Source of the DNA: Chitinophagaceae bacterium
GTDB lineage: Bacteria; Bacteroidota; Bacteroidia; Chitinophagales; Chitinophagaceae
DNA: 64,000 nucleotides
Direction of reading: 5' to 3'
NCBI GenBank assembly: GCA_019638615.1
Contig: JAHBTL010000017.1
Coordinates: 1 to 64,000, forward strand
Part shown: positions 54,469 to 62,878 of the stretch, one piece after another
How the letters are laid out: every line of letters begins with the position of its first letter
Position numbering within the stretch: the first letter of the stretch is position 1
Made by a program: the position numbers and the translations under genes
The notes under the pieces: model-generated
What the model saw: the letters and a program-made list of their open reading frames with translations, nothing else
What the model was told of the DNA's origin: nothing
Databases searched by the model: none

Positions 54469-57400
54469 TTATTTACTGATTTTGATCTTCAACTCATTCA
54501 TAATCGTTTTCCATGCCTTGTCATTATCGGGTGTTCCAACCAGGTATTCCTGCTTGCCGCTTTGAGCCGGGTCGAGAAAAAGCTGATATTTCCTGAGATC
54601 AGTTTCTTCCCAACTGCAAGGCAGGAGCTGAATAAAATACAGTTCGCATTGTTTCGAATCTTCCAGATCCATTGCCTTCTTTACCTCTTCTTTCATTATG
54701 TAAGAGGTAGCTAAAAAATCGGGGCTAAGCAGAAATATAACCAGGTCAGCTTTCTGCATCTCTTTTTGAATTGTTTCATTCCATTGGGTACCCGGTTCTA
54801 TTTTCCTGTCGTACCATGGCTCTATATCACCAGCAGTTTTCAATACATCAAGATGTGTCCAGAAACGTTTTATAAATTCTGAGTTTTTGGATGAGTAAGA
54901 GATGAACAGTTTTTTAGGAACTTTTTCAAAAGTTATGAGATGCCTGAAGTCGTTCACGGTAAAAGACTGGTTTGCTCCTGTGAATATATATTTTTTTTGA
55001 GCTGCATCTTTGATCATCTGAGTTACATCAAAAAAGTCTGTGCTGTTTACAGATACTTCTTTCCGGTGGCTCCAGCCTTTGTTCAGTTCGTCTAGCTCTG
55101 CTTCTATATCGCGCTCAAGCCCGTTTTTACCAAACGGATGCAGCGTTCTGATCTCGATACGACAGGCAGAAGCTTCTTTTAAAAAGTGAATGAATACCAT
55201 TTGGGGCTTGTGGTTGGTTTCCTGCGAAAGAATCAGTCCGTTACGCCAATAGTAAATAACTTTTACCTCGCTGTCCGTTCCGGAGACAATGCCACCGCCT
55301 ACAAATTTGGCGAACAGCGACATGAGTAAAGATTTATGGAAATAAGCGGTATAAATATAACGGATATGACAGTGCAGAAAGGCCTTTGTGAAATTCTCTA
55401 TATGTGGTTCGGCCGTTACCGGAAGGAACTGCGGTACAAGAAAGGTATCATTGGAAAGAGGAATGATCGAATTGTTCCTTATCAAAAGAGGTAACAGGTG
55501 ATCAATATGGTTAATTTTAACTACCTGTTTTTTACTGAATATGCCTTTTTCATTGCCGTTCTTGGCTTCGTTCATTATTTTTTTAATAAGATTGTTTAGT
55601 TCGTCAATCCTGGTAAATACTACACCCGTTGTGCCTGCAGGATCCGGCTGATCAAAATAAACAATTCCGATATTGGTAAGTACACTTGCTATTACTTTTA
55701 CATCTTCATCGTCAAGAACAACATTCCTGTGGGCGGGAAGCAGCGCAGCGCATTTGTCTTTGAAAGCGTCGAAGGAGAGTACTTCAAACCTGTTGTTGCC
55801 CTGTATATATTGTTCAATGATCTCATGCTGGTAGGATATCAGCCTTCTGCCGGAAAGATTTAATTTGCTCAGGCAGGTATCCATTACTTCTTCTATACAC
55901 CTTACCCTGCTTTCTTTCTCCAGCGAAATGTTGTAAAAAGTCGTGATGTTGGGATAGGCTTCACGCAGGTAAACCTGGTCCAGCAGCCCTTCTCCAAGGT
56001 CAATCTTATTTTGCAGTACAAGTACAGGTGCAGTGGTAGACAGATCTTTTTTTACCACTGCGCTTTCAGTCATTGCTTTGCCAGTCGTATCATCCTGTTT
56101 CGGATCAACAGTACGATTTTTCTTTTTTAGCAACTGTTCATAATCATGTACTTCTTTTCCGTACAGGTTGTATTTAATAGATTCCAGCCAGTATTCAATC
56201 GGGAAATTTTCAAAGACCAGCTCTGTACCATCTTTCAGCTTTTCTGTTCGCTCTGCATAACAATTGCTTACAATATCCCATAATAAAACATAGGCAGTAT
56301 CATGAGAATAATATAGCCGGTGCAGATCGTGATAATAATCCTGCCCTCCGAAGTCGAATATATTTACCAACATTGGTTCACCGCTTTCGGCAGATCGCAA
56401 AAAAGATGGCCGCCAGCTTTGAATATCGAGCGTGTCGGTAGAAATATGATCTTTCGCTTGTTTTTTCTTTCGAAGGAATTGGCTGAAATTTGTTTTGCCT
56501 GTGCCACTGTTGCCTACGAGTACAAGCTTCAGGATCTCCAGTTTTTTTTCACCATGTTTTTCATGCTTATTATAGTGATCCAGAATTGCTTCTGCACCCA
56601 TTTCCACCACTTCCAGTGGAGGGTCGGATATCGGGCAGCCTTTTACGAACAAACCATATTCGTCTTTTTTCAATGCATATTTACAATGGACCGCCAGCTT
56701 GTTCTTTATAAGAGGCAGCAATGAACGTATTGAAGAAATCGGATTATCTGTTAAAACGATTCGTTTTAAATGATTCAAGGTACCCAGTTCAGCCAGATCG
56801 GTTATTTCATTGCGGGCGGCATACAAGGTTTTTAATTGTAAAAGGTGTTCGATTCCCCTAAGACTTTCAAGCCGGTTGCTTGACAGTCCCAGTTCTTCAA
56901 GCTGTGTATGGTTGTGCAGATTGTGTATAGACCGTATGGTGTTCTTCTGTAGATCAAGATATCTTATTTTTTTTAGTTCGTTGAGGTTTTCGACAACAGT
57001 TATTTCATTATCGGAAAGGTCGAGATATTCCAGTTTCTCAAGATTTTTAAGGTTATTGATCTTTCCGATCCTATTATTTTGGAGATGTAACTTTCGGATA
57101 TTCTGTAAGGTGAGCAGGTCAGGCGGGATTGCCAGTAAGCCACACCCTGAAAGATCCAGTTCTGTCTCATTAGGGGATTCCCTGAATTTTTTAATCAGAT
57201 TCAGAGCCTTTCTGTTTTGTAACAAACGATGTATTATTTCGATTGCTTCAATAATTTCAGCATAACCCCTTTCTGTATCCGGTAAATTACTAATGGGTGT
57301 TCCAAACTCAGGCACAGCCTCAAAGTTCGCGTATGGTTGATCTGACCAATTACAGGATTCCAGTATAACCGGTATTACATATGCTTCGCCTGCTTCCCCA

Positions 57401-57669
57401 CGTTTCATTATTTGTGGCAGCTCTGTTGCAGATACGGTTTTAGATTGAAGGTAAAACGGGGATATCAGCAGCAGAAAGATATCAGCCTTCATTCCGGAAT
57501 CATCGGGCTTTTTATCCCATACATCTCCGGGGTATAACAGATCATCCGGCAGCACCTCATACTGGTCTGTATATTTTGATAGAAGACTTACGATTTTATT
57601 CTTTTCAGCGGCGTTCGAATGTGCATAAGAAATATAGATCTTCAATGGTGGAGAAATCAGCGCAGACAT
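54469..57669 (-). CDS. TIR-LRR-Roc-COR-TIR protein (bacterial Roco type)
   Basis: Five modules can be read. An N-terminal TIR-like domain (about 8-150; IYISYAHSNAAEKN, catalytic-like Glu83). Leucine-rich repeats (about 165-330; repeated LxxLxLxxNxI). A Roc GTPase (about 378-600) with P-loop GNSGTGKTN (386-394), DFGGQ (439-443) and NKID (554-557). A COR-like dimerisation region (about 600-900). A C-terminal TIR domain (about 918-1066; LFISYSSKNSEF, acidic EE at 994-995). No signal peptide or membrane segment. It resembles Roco proteins of the LRRK2 family and TIR-NLR-like immune sensors, with an effector at both ends. Neighbours give no partner; the gene is convergent with the PEP-hydrolase-like gene. 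Confidence 0.9.
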   Translation of the reverse strand: MSALISPPLKIYISYAHSNAAEKNKIVSLLSKYTDQYEVLPDDLLYPGDVWDKKPDDSGMKADIFLLLISPFYLQSKTVSATELPQIMKRGEAGEAYVIPVILESCNWSDQPYANFEAVPEFGTPISNLPDTERGYAEIIEAIEIIHRLLQNRKALNLIKKFRESPNETELDLSGCGLLAIPPDLLTLQNIRKLHLQNNRIGKINNLKNLEKLEYLDLSDNEITVVENLNELKKIRYLDLQKNTIRSIHNLHNHTQLEELGLSSNRLESLRGIEHLLQLKTLYAARNEITDLAELGTLNHLKRIVLTDNPISSIRSLLPLIKNKLAVHCKYALKKDEYGLFVKGCPISDPPLEVVEMGAEAILDHYNKHEKHGEKKLEILKLVLVGNSGTGKTNFSQFLRKKKQAKDHISTDTLDIQSWRPSFLRSAESGEPMLVNIFDFGGQDYYHDLHRLYYSHDTAYVLLWDIVSNCYAERTEKLKDGTELVFENFPIEYWLESIKYNLYGKEVHDYEQLLKKKNRTVDPKQDDTTGKAMTESAVVKKDLSTTAPVLVLQNKIDLGEGLLDQVYLREAYPNITTFYNISLEKESRVRCIEEVMDTCLSKLNLSGRRLISYQHEIIEQYIQGNNRFEVLSFDAFKDKCAALLPAHRNVVLDDEDVKVIASVLTNIGIVYFDQPDPAGTTGVVFTRIDELNNLIKKIMNEAKNGNEKGIFSKKQVVKINHIDHLLPLLIRNNSIIPLSNDTFLVPQFLPVTAEPHIENFTKAFLHCHIRYIYTAYFHKSLLMSLFAKFVGGGIVSGTDSEVKVIYYWRNGLILSQETNHKPQMVFIHFLKEASACRIEIRTLHPFGKNGLERDIEAELDELNKGWSHRKEVSVNSTDFFDVTQMIKDAAQKKYIFTGANQSFTVNDFRHLITFEKVPKKLFISYSSKNSEFIKRFWTHLDVLKTAGDIEPWYDRKIEPGTQWNETIQKEMQKADLVIFLLSPDFLATSYIMKEEVKKAMDLEDSKQCELYFIQLLPCSWEETDLRKYQLFLDPAQSGKQEYLVGTPDNDKAWKTIMNELKIKISK

Positions 57670-57861
57670 ATCGTAACTGTTATGAATGATTAAGTAAATA
57701 AATGCCTTTTAGCCTAAGGAATAAATTTTAATAACAGAAATAGAAGAGGTACAGTAAAATGACAGGTTTTTTAAAGACTGGAGATGGTACTAAGCCATTC
57801 TTGTTCTTCGAAGCTACTTACTTAATTTGAACGTATGCAATAACTCATTGAAGGTATTCAT

Positions 57862-57886
57862 AAAAAAAACCCGGCAGGAAGCCGGG
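57862..57886 (-). terminator. Terminator of the transaldolase-like gene
   Basis: On the minus strand CCCGGC-TTCCT-GCCGGG is followed by eight T residues, directly after the stop of the gene at 57920. Confidence 0.88.
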
Positions 57887-57919
57887 CTGTATAATATATG
57901 CTGGTTGATGAAGCAAATA

Positions 57920-58576
57920 CTATTGTTTCATCTTCTTCGCGTCTTCCAGGAACTTGGCAAGACCAATATCCGTAAGCGGATGTTTCAGCAAACCGAGGAT
58001 AGGCTCGAGCGGACAGGTACATACATCCGCGCCTAATTCGGCGGCTCTTACAATATGCAATGAGCTGCGAATAGAAGCTGCCAGTATCTGGGTTTTGAAA
58101 CCCTGTAATGAATAGATCTGCGCTATCTGGCCGATGAGCTCCATACCATCCCAGTTGCCATCGTCGATTCTCCCCACGAACGGAGATACATACGTAGCGC
58201 CAGCTTTTGCTGCCAGTATCGCCTGCCCTGCAGAAAATACCAGCGTACAGTTTGTTTTAATACCATTATCAGTAAACCATTTCAATGCTTTTACGCCATC
58301 TTTGATCATGGGTACTTTTACTACAATATTGGGATGAATGGCAGCCAGCACTTTGCCTTCTGCCACAATGCCGTCAAAATCAGTAGAAATAACTTCAGCG
58401 CTGATGTCTCCATCCACCATTTCACAAATGGTTTTATAATGATTTCTTACAGCTTCCTCTCCTTTGATGCCTTCTTTAGCCATTAACGACGGATTGGTGG
58501 TTACCCCGTCTAATATACCCAACTCATTGGCTTCCTTTATTTGGGCAAGATTTGCCGTATCAATAAAAAATTTCAT
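57920..58576 (-). CDS. fsa: Fructose-6-phosphate aldolase/transaldolase family protein
   Basis: A 218-residue protein with the TalC/Fsa start MKFFIDTANLAQIKEANELG and VTTNPSLMAKEG. The Schiff-base lysine is Lys87 in NIVVKVPM, and TLVFSAGQAILAAKAGATYVSPFVGRIDD and DVCTCPLEPI follow. These compact transaldolases transfer or release a dihydroxyacetone unit in the pentose-phosphate pathway, or cleave fructose 6-phosphate. The two activities cannot be separated from the sequence. It is a monocistronic gene with its own terminator. Divergent neighbour is the SRP RNA region. Confidence 0.93.
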   Translation of the reverse strand: MKFFIDTANLAQIKEANELGILDGVTTNPSLMAKEGIKGEEAVRNHYKTICEMVDGDISAEVISTDFDGIVAEGKVLAAIHPNIVVKVPMIKDGVKALKWFTDNGIKTNCTLVFSAGQAILAAKAGATYVSPFVGRIDDGNWDGMELIGQIAQIYSLQGFKTQILAASIRSSLHIVRAAELGADVCTCPLEPILGLLKHPLTDIGLAKFLEDAKKMKQ

Positions 58577-58638
58577 GTTTTGTTGTTTAAAAACTTGGTT
58601 AAATATCTTTTAAGAGAGCGAATATACAAAAATAAAAA

Positions 58639-58733
58639 GGCAAGTTACTTACATCGCACCGCTACAACCGCCTACCCTTGCTACCTTCCGGTCCTGGGGG
58701 AGTTCAGCAGGAGCTGGTCGTATAAGACTTGCC
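58639..58733 (-). ncRNA. ffs: Small signal recognition particle RNA (4.5S type)
   Basis: The minus strand contains the conserved SRP Alu-less hairpin core: CCCAGGACCGGAAGGTAGCA and AAGGGTAGG. The ends GGCAAGT and ACTTGCC pair with seven bases. This matches the small bacterial SRP RNA that binds Ffh. The 5' end is set by a well-placed promoter immediately upstream. About 95 nt. Confidence 0.88.
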
Positions 58734-58737
58734 GCCG

Positions 58738-58768
58738 CAAAGATAATAAAGAATATGGTTGCCTGAAA
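58738..58768 (-). promoter_or_regulatory. Promoter of the SRP RNA gene
   Basis: On the minus strand TTTC, 19 bases, then TATCTTTG, a perfect TAnnTTTG element. The spacing places the start about five bases downstream, at the 5' end of the SRP RNA. Confidence 0.75.
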
Positions 58769-58838
58769 ATTTAAAAAAAGAGAGGTTTCTGGTTACGGGT
58801 TTGTGGTTGCAGGTTTCAGGTTGCAAGTTTCAGGTAAG

Positions 58839-58887
58839 ATTTCTGATTTGGAGATTTTGGGATTTTTGATTTCGAACGCTGATAGCC
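58839..58887 (-). repeat. 49-bp repeat copy 2
   Basis: Identical in reverse complement to 17491-17539. It is embedded in a run of related phrases (GCAGGTTTCAGGTTGCAAG) like the first copy. Confidence 0.9.
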
Positions 58888-58960
58888 CCAAGCTCATAGC
58901 CCATAGCCACCAACCATAAATTGAAAGATGAAGAAAAATCGTTCAATTTTCCCAATCAAA

Positions 58961-58998
58961 ATTCCCTTTTTCGATAAATTAATTCCCTGTTTCGATAA
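58961..58998 (+). promoter_or_regulatory. Operator-like tandem direct repeat before the receptor gene
   Basis: ATTCCCTTTTTCGATAA (58961-58977) and ATTCCCTGTTTCGATAA (58982-58998) differ by one base and start 21 bases apart, two helical turns. They lie about 20-60 bases upstream of a TACTTTTG element (59019-59026), as expected for binding sites of a dimeric regulator. Confidence 0.55.
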
Positions 58999-59018
58999 TG
59001 CTGCCGGTGCAGCGGTAA

Positions 59019-59026
59019 TACTTTTG
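59019..59026 (+). promoter_or_regulatory. -7 element of the receptor gene
   Basis: TACTTTTG fits TAnnTTTG exactly and lies 18 bases upstream of the ATG at 59045. No clear -33 element is present, which suits a promoter needing an activator. Confidence 0.4.
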
Positions 59027-59044
59027 CGCCCAAATTTATACTAA

Positions 59045-61453
59045 ATGAAACTAACGCTTTTAGCTGCATCTCTGTTATGTAGTATTGGTTTATTTGCTCA
59101 AAATGGTATCATCAGAGGAACCATTCGTACCTCAGACGGAAAACCCGCTGAAGCTGTTTCTGTAACACTAAAAGGAACCAGTAAAGGAACTGTTGCAAAC
59201 AGGCAGGGGCATTACGAAATAAGGAATATAGTACCAGGTGATTATATTGTAACCACATCCTATGTTGGATTAGAAACGAAAGAAACAGCGGTGAAACTAT
59301 TGCCGGGAGAAACGTTGACTGTTGATTTTGAATTAAAGGAAACTGAAAACCAGTTGCGTGAGGTGATCATATCCTCAAACCGCATTAAAACAAACAGTGA
59401 ATATGTGGCTAAAATGCCGCTCAAAAATCTTGAAAATCCGCAGGTATATAATATTGTATCGGCAGACCTGCTTAAGCAGCAAGCCATTACCAGTTATGAC
59501 GATGCGTTAAAAAATGTTCCCGGTATCTTCAGGCTCTGGGAGTCTACCGGTCGTGATGGCGATGGCGGTTCTTATTTTTCTATACGCGGGTTTGAATCGC
59601 AGCTTACCATGCTGAATGGATTGCCCGGTTTAACCAATGGCAATTTAGATCCGGCCAACCTCGAAAGAATAGAAGTGATAAAAGGTCCTTCCGGAACGTT
59701 ATTTGGCTCACCGGTAATAAGCTATGGGGGACTGGTAAATAACGTTACTAAAAAACCATACGACCACTTTGGCGGAGAAGTGGGATATACTGGGGGTAGC
59801 TTTGGTTTGAACCGTTTTACGGCAGATATAAATACACCGTTAGCTAAAGATAATTCTGTATTATTTCGGGTTAACACAGCGTATCAAAGTGAAAACAGTT
59901 TTCAGGACCAGGGGTTTAGAAAATCGTTTTTTTTAGCGCCCACCTTATCTTATAAAGCATCAGACAGGCTTTCGTTTTTAATTGTTTCAGAATTTATGCA
60001 GGAAGAAAGAACCAATCCGTTAATGATCTTTTTAGGCAGGGAAACTCCTTTGCAGTTTAAAGACCTGGCTGATTTAAATTATAACAGGAAACTATCACTT
60101 ACCAGTAACGACCTTTCCATACAATCGCCCCGCTATAATGTACAGGCGCAAATGCTTTATAAATTGTCTGATACCTGGACCTCACAAACCGTAGTTTCAA
60201 ACGGGCAGACAAATTCAAACGGGTACTATACTTATTTGTACGATAACCAGGACGGCTTCCATGATTTCGGATTGTGGGTTACAAAAACAAACTCCACAAC
60301 CAATACTACCGATATTCAGCAAAACTTTACCGGAGATTTTAAAATCGGGTCTTTTAGGAACAGGGTGCTTGTCGGTTTAGATTATTTTGACAGGGCAACT
60401 TCTTCGGGCGGCACAGGGTATGCAAGAATACATAATGTAAACCTGCAGGGAGAAGTTAACTACCGCGATCCTGATAATCCCGGAGAAGAACTGCCTTATA
60501 AAACGACTTTAACCAAACCTTCCGTAGATGCTTTGCTTGCTAATACAATTCCTTATCCCTGGGAGCCGAAGGATAAAGCCTATAGCGCTTATGTATCAGA
60601 TGTTTTTAATGTTCTTCCACAACTCTCTGCCATGGCAAGCCTCAGGGTAGATCATTTTAAAAACAGTGAGTTTGGGCAAACTACTTTATCTCCGAAATTC
60701 GGTATTAACTACCAGCCGGTAAAAGACCAGGTGGCATTATTTGTAAATTATATGAATGGCTTTACTAATGTAGCGCCCGGAGCAGTGGCAGATGAAGATG
60801 GTAACCCAACCGGTGAAATAAAGAATTTCAGGCCGGAACATGCCAACCAGATTGAAGCCGGAATAAAAACAAACCTGATAAAAGATAGATTAAATGCCAC
60901 CATAAGCTATTACAATATAACTGTGGATGATGTGGTAATTACAGATCCTGCCAATCCATATAATACTTTTCAGGGCGGTAAGCAAAGAAACAAAGGCATT
61001 GAAGTAGATATTCAAACAAGCCCTGTGCAAGGCTTAAACATTCTTTTAGGATATGCTTACAACGACAGTAAAATACTGGATGGGGAAGATATTCCTACCT
61101 CCTGGTTTGAAGTAGGCAAAAGACCCTTAGACGCAGGTTCTCCTCACTTAGCCAATTTTTGGATCACCTATAAATTTTTAAATACCAAATTGAATGGTTT
61201 GGGCATTGGCTTTGGTGGAAATTATGTGGGCGAATATAATACTATCAACCTCTCAGCTACCGGAAATTTTGTAATACCATCATACACATCTTTAAACAGT
61301 AGCGTGTTTTATGATGCCGGTAAATTTCGTATTGGCTTCAACTTAAATAATATAACCAACAAAGGCTATGCCGGTGGATGGAGTACCGTAAACCCGCAAA
61401 AAACAAGAAATATTGCTTTAAGCCTGGTGTATAAATTTCAGCAGGCGCGGTAA
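59045..61453 (+). CDS. TonB-dependent siderophore-type receptor with carboxypeptidase-like N-domain
   Basis: A signal peptide (ends LFAQ, residue 19) is followed by a carboxypeptidase-regulatory-like domain (about 22-110; IRGTIRTSDGKPAEAVSVTLKGTSKGTVANRQGHYE). Then come a plug (YDDALKNVPGIFRLWES, SIRGFESQLTMLNGLPGL, VIKGPSGTLFG) and a beta-barrel ending in an aromatic-rich strand (ALSLVYKFQQAR). The plug signature is typical of FhuA/siderophore receptors rather than SusC (no SusD or STN). It imports iron chelates or a similar small ligand through the outer membrane. The operator-like repeats upstream suggest regulation. Confidence 0.92.
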   Translation: MKLTLLAASLLCSIGLFAQNGIIRGTIRTSDGKPAEAVSVTLKGTSKGTVANRQGHYEIRNIVPGDYIVTTSYVGLETKETAVKLLPGETLTVDFELKETENQLREVIISSNRIKTNSEYVAKMPLKNLENPQVYNIVSADLLKQQAITSYDDALKNVPGIFRLWESTGRDGDGGSYFSIRGFESQLTMLNGLPGLTNGNLDPANLERIEVIKGPSGTLFGSPVISYGGLVNNVTKKPYDHFGGEVGYTGGSFGLNRFTADINTPLAKDNSVLFRVNTAYQSENSFQDQGFRKSFFLAPTLSYKASDRLSFLIVSEFMQEERTNPLMIFLGRETPLQFKDLADLNYNRKLSLTSNDLSIQSPRYNVQAQMLYKLSDTWTSQTVVSNGQTNSNGYYTYLYDNQDGFHDFGLWVTKTNSTTNTTDIQQNFTGDFKIGSFRNRVLVGLDYFDRATSSGGTGYARIHNVNLQGEVNYRDPDNPGEELPYKTTLTKPSVDALLANTIPYPWEPKDKAYSAYVSDVFNVLPQLSAMASLRVDHFKNSEFGQTTLSPKFGINYQPVKDQVALFVNYMNGFTNVAPGAVADEDGNPTGEIKNFRPEHANQIEAGIKTNLIKDRLNATISYYNITVDDVVITDPANPYNTFQGGKQRNKGIEVDIQTSPVQGLNILLGYAYNDSKILDGEDIPTSWFEVGKRPLDAGSPHLANFWITYKFLNTKLNGLGIGFGGNYVGEYNTINLSATGNFVIPSYTSLNSSVFYDAGKFRIGFNLNNITNKGYAGGWSTVNPQKTRNIALSLVYKFQQAR

Positions 61454-61486
61454 TATTCTATAATCATTAGAAGTTTGTTGTTTCAT

Positions 61487-61522
61487 CTGCGCGGTCAGGT
61501 AAATCTATTTCATACCGCGCAG
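61487..61522. terminator. Bidirectional hairpin between convergent genes
   Basis: CTGCGCGGT and its exact complement ACCGCGCAG form a 9-bp stem with an 18-base loop between the receptor gene and the T9SS plug gene. It is followed by GTGATTTT on the plus strand. Confidence 0.5.
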
Positions 61523-61530
61523 GTGATTTT

Positions 61531-62835
61531 CTAAAACTGTCCCGGCGCGCCGGGGCGGTTTACCATTGAATTGAGGGTTGAAACATTCAGCAACTGGTCG
61601 TACCTGCCCCCCAGTTCGCGGTAATATACCAGCACCATATATTCATTTTCAGTTTCCCATATATTGCCTTCCGTTTCATCCGTCAGGTACCTGGTGCGTC
61701 CTCCCTGTTTGTCTTCCAGCGCGTAGGCATAATCATAGTACCCCTGTTTAAGCAACAGGGTGGTTTGGTATACCTGCTGATCTTCATTCCATATCATTTT
61801 AGCCCCCTCGTTCTTACCGTAATTGGTCATTTGTCCAATGATGTACAGGTCTTTGTTATGGGGCACATTTCCCGGAGGCGCGTAAGTGAAATGAACAGTG
61901 GCATAATCCCCGCTCCAGAAAGGATTTACATTTTCGTTGGTAAGTGCTGCATATAACCCGTTGTAATCCTTGTAATAAATATACCGCTGGGTATTGCGCG
62001 ATACATCAGGAATGACGAACAGGTCGTATGCGGTATTGGTATTTTGCTGCCTGCGCACCCTGTCGCTCAACAGCCTGAAGCTGGTGAGGTCCAGCCAGCG
62101 CCATTCGCGCATGGCAGGCATTATACAATCGTTCTCTGTATTGTATTCGTAAATATTATTCCGTACAATGCTGGGCTTGATATTTTGCAGGCTGTTATCC
62201 CACCGGTTATTCTGTAAGATCACCAGCTTCACCTGTTGCTGGGGGTAGCTCACGTTGAGGTTGCCTGTATTAACGGTTAGCTGGATTTTTTGATGCGTGC
62301 GAAAAACCTGCTGATTAAAAGGCTGCTGGATTTGAGCAGTTGCGACGATCATGGGATCTACCACCAGGAATCGTTTGGTAAAAGCAAGCTTCGAAGTGTC
62401 GCCGTTGATAAAAACCTTTAAAACGTAATTGCCCGCTTTGGTAGGTATTATATTCCTGTCGGGAAAGATCAGTTGGTAATGCGTATAGCGTGTAAGGGTT
62501 TGAGAGGAATTCCGGTAGGTGGAAATACGTTGATTCGGGTAGCCCTTTACGTAATCGTAGTAGCTCATCTGAACAGCGCTCCAGTCGGCATTACGTAATT
62601 CTATATTATAATAATAGCTTTTTATGTCTGCGTCCATGTCGTCAAATTCGAGTTGCAACTGGTCATTGCTGTTCAGCTTTACAATCGGATAGGCCAATTG
62701 ATTCCCATACATCGTCAACTGTACGGTTTTAATATTATCCATGAATATTTTGTCGGGTTCACGCTGGGCCATTAACCGGGAGATTGTAAAAAAAAGACAG
62801 CATAAAAACAGCATAGAGGGATTACGATGGTACAT
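61531..62835 (-). CDS. Type IX secretion system plug protein (DUF5103 family)
   Basis: The signal peptide ends LMAQ (about residue 24); a second ATG at codon 8 is possible. The N-terminal part KTVQLTMYGNQLAYPIVKLNSNDQLQLEFDDMDADIKSYYY is the DUF5103/T9SS plug domain, and the remainder is beta-rich (VHFTYAPPGNVPHNKDLYIIGQMTNYG) with a C-terminal immunoglobulin-like region. The plug closes the SprA translocon channel of the type IX system in Bacteroidota. It is divergent from the permease gene with only 43 bases between starts. Other T9SS genes are not in the window. Confidence 0.85.
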   Translation of the reverse strand: MYHRNPSMLFLCCLFFTISRLMAQREPDKIFMDNIKTVQLTMYGNQLAYPIVKLNSNDQLQLEFDDMDADIKSYYYNIELRNADWSAVQMSYYDYVKGYPNQRISTYRNSSQTLTRYTHYQLIFPDRNIIPTKAGNYVLKVFINGDTSKLAFTKRFLVVDPMIVATAQIQQPFNQQVFRTHQKIQLTVNTGNLNVSYPQQQVKLVILQNNRWDNSLQNIKPSIVRNNIYEYNTENDCIMPAMREWRWLDLTSFRLLSDRVRRQQNTNTAYDLFVIPDVSRNTQRYIYYKDYNGLYAALTNENVNPFWSGDYATVHFTYAPPGNVPHNKDLYIIGQMTNYGKNEGAKMIWNEDQQVYQTTLLLKQGYYDYAYALEDKQGGRTRYLTDETEGNIWETENEYMVLVYYRELGGRYDQLLNVSTLNSMVNRPGAPGQF

Positions 62836-62878
62836 CGGCTATTTCATTTATCTTCACAATTTAGTAAAATACAGTGTA

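Larger units (their letters stand above)
58577..59044. other. Intergenic region with SRP RNA, dispersed repeat and operator-like repeats
   Basis: Holds the SRP RNA and its promoter, the 49-bp repeat (58839-58887), two direct repeats (58961-58998) and a -7-like element before the receptor gene. Listed separately. Confidence 0.8.
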
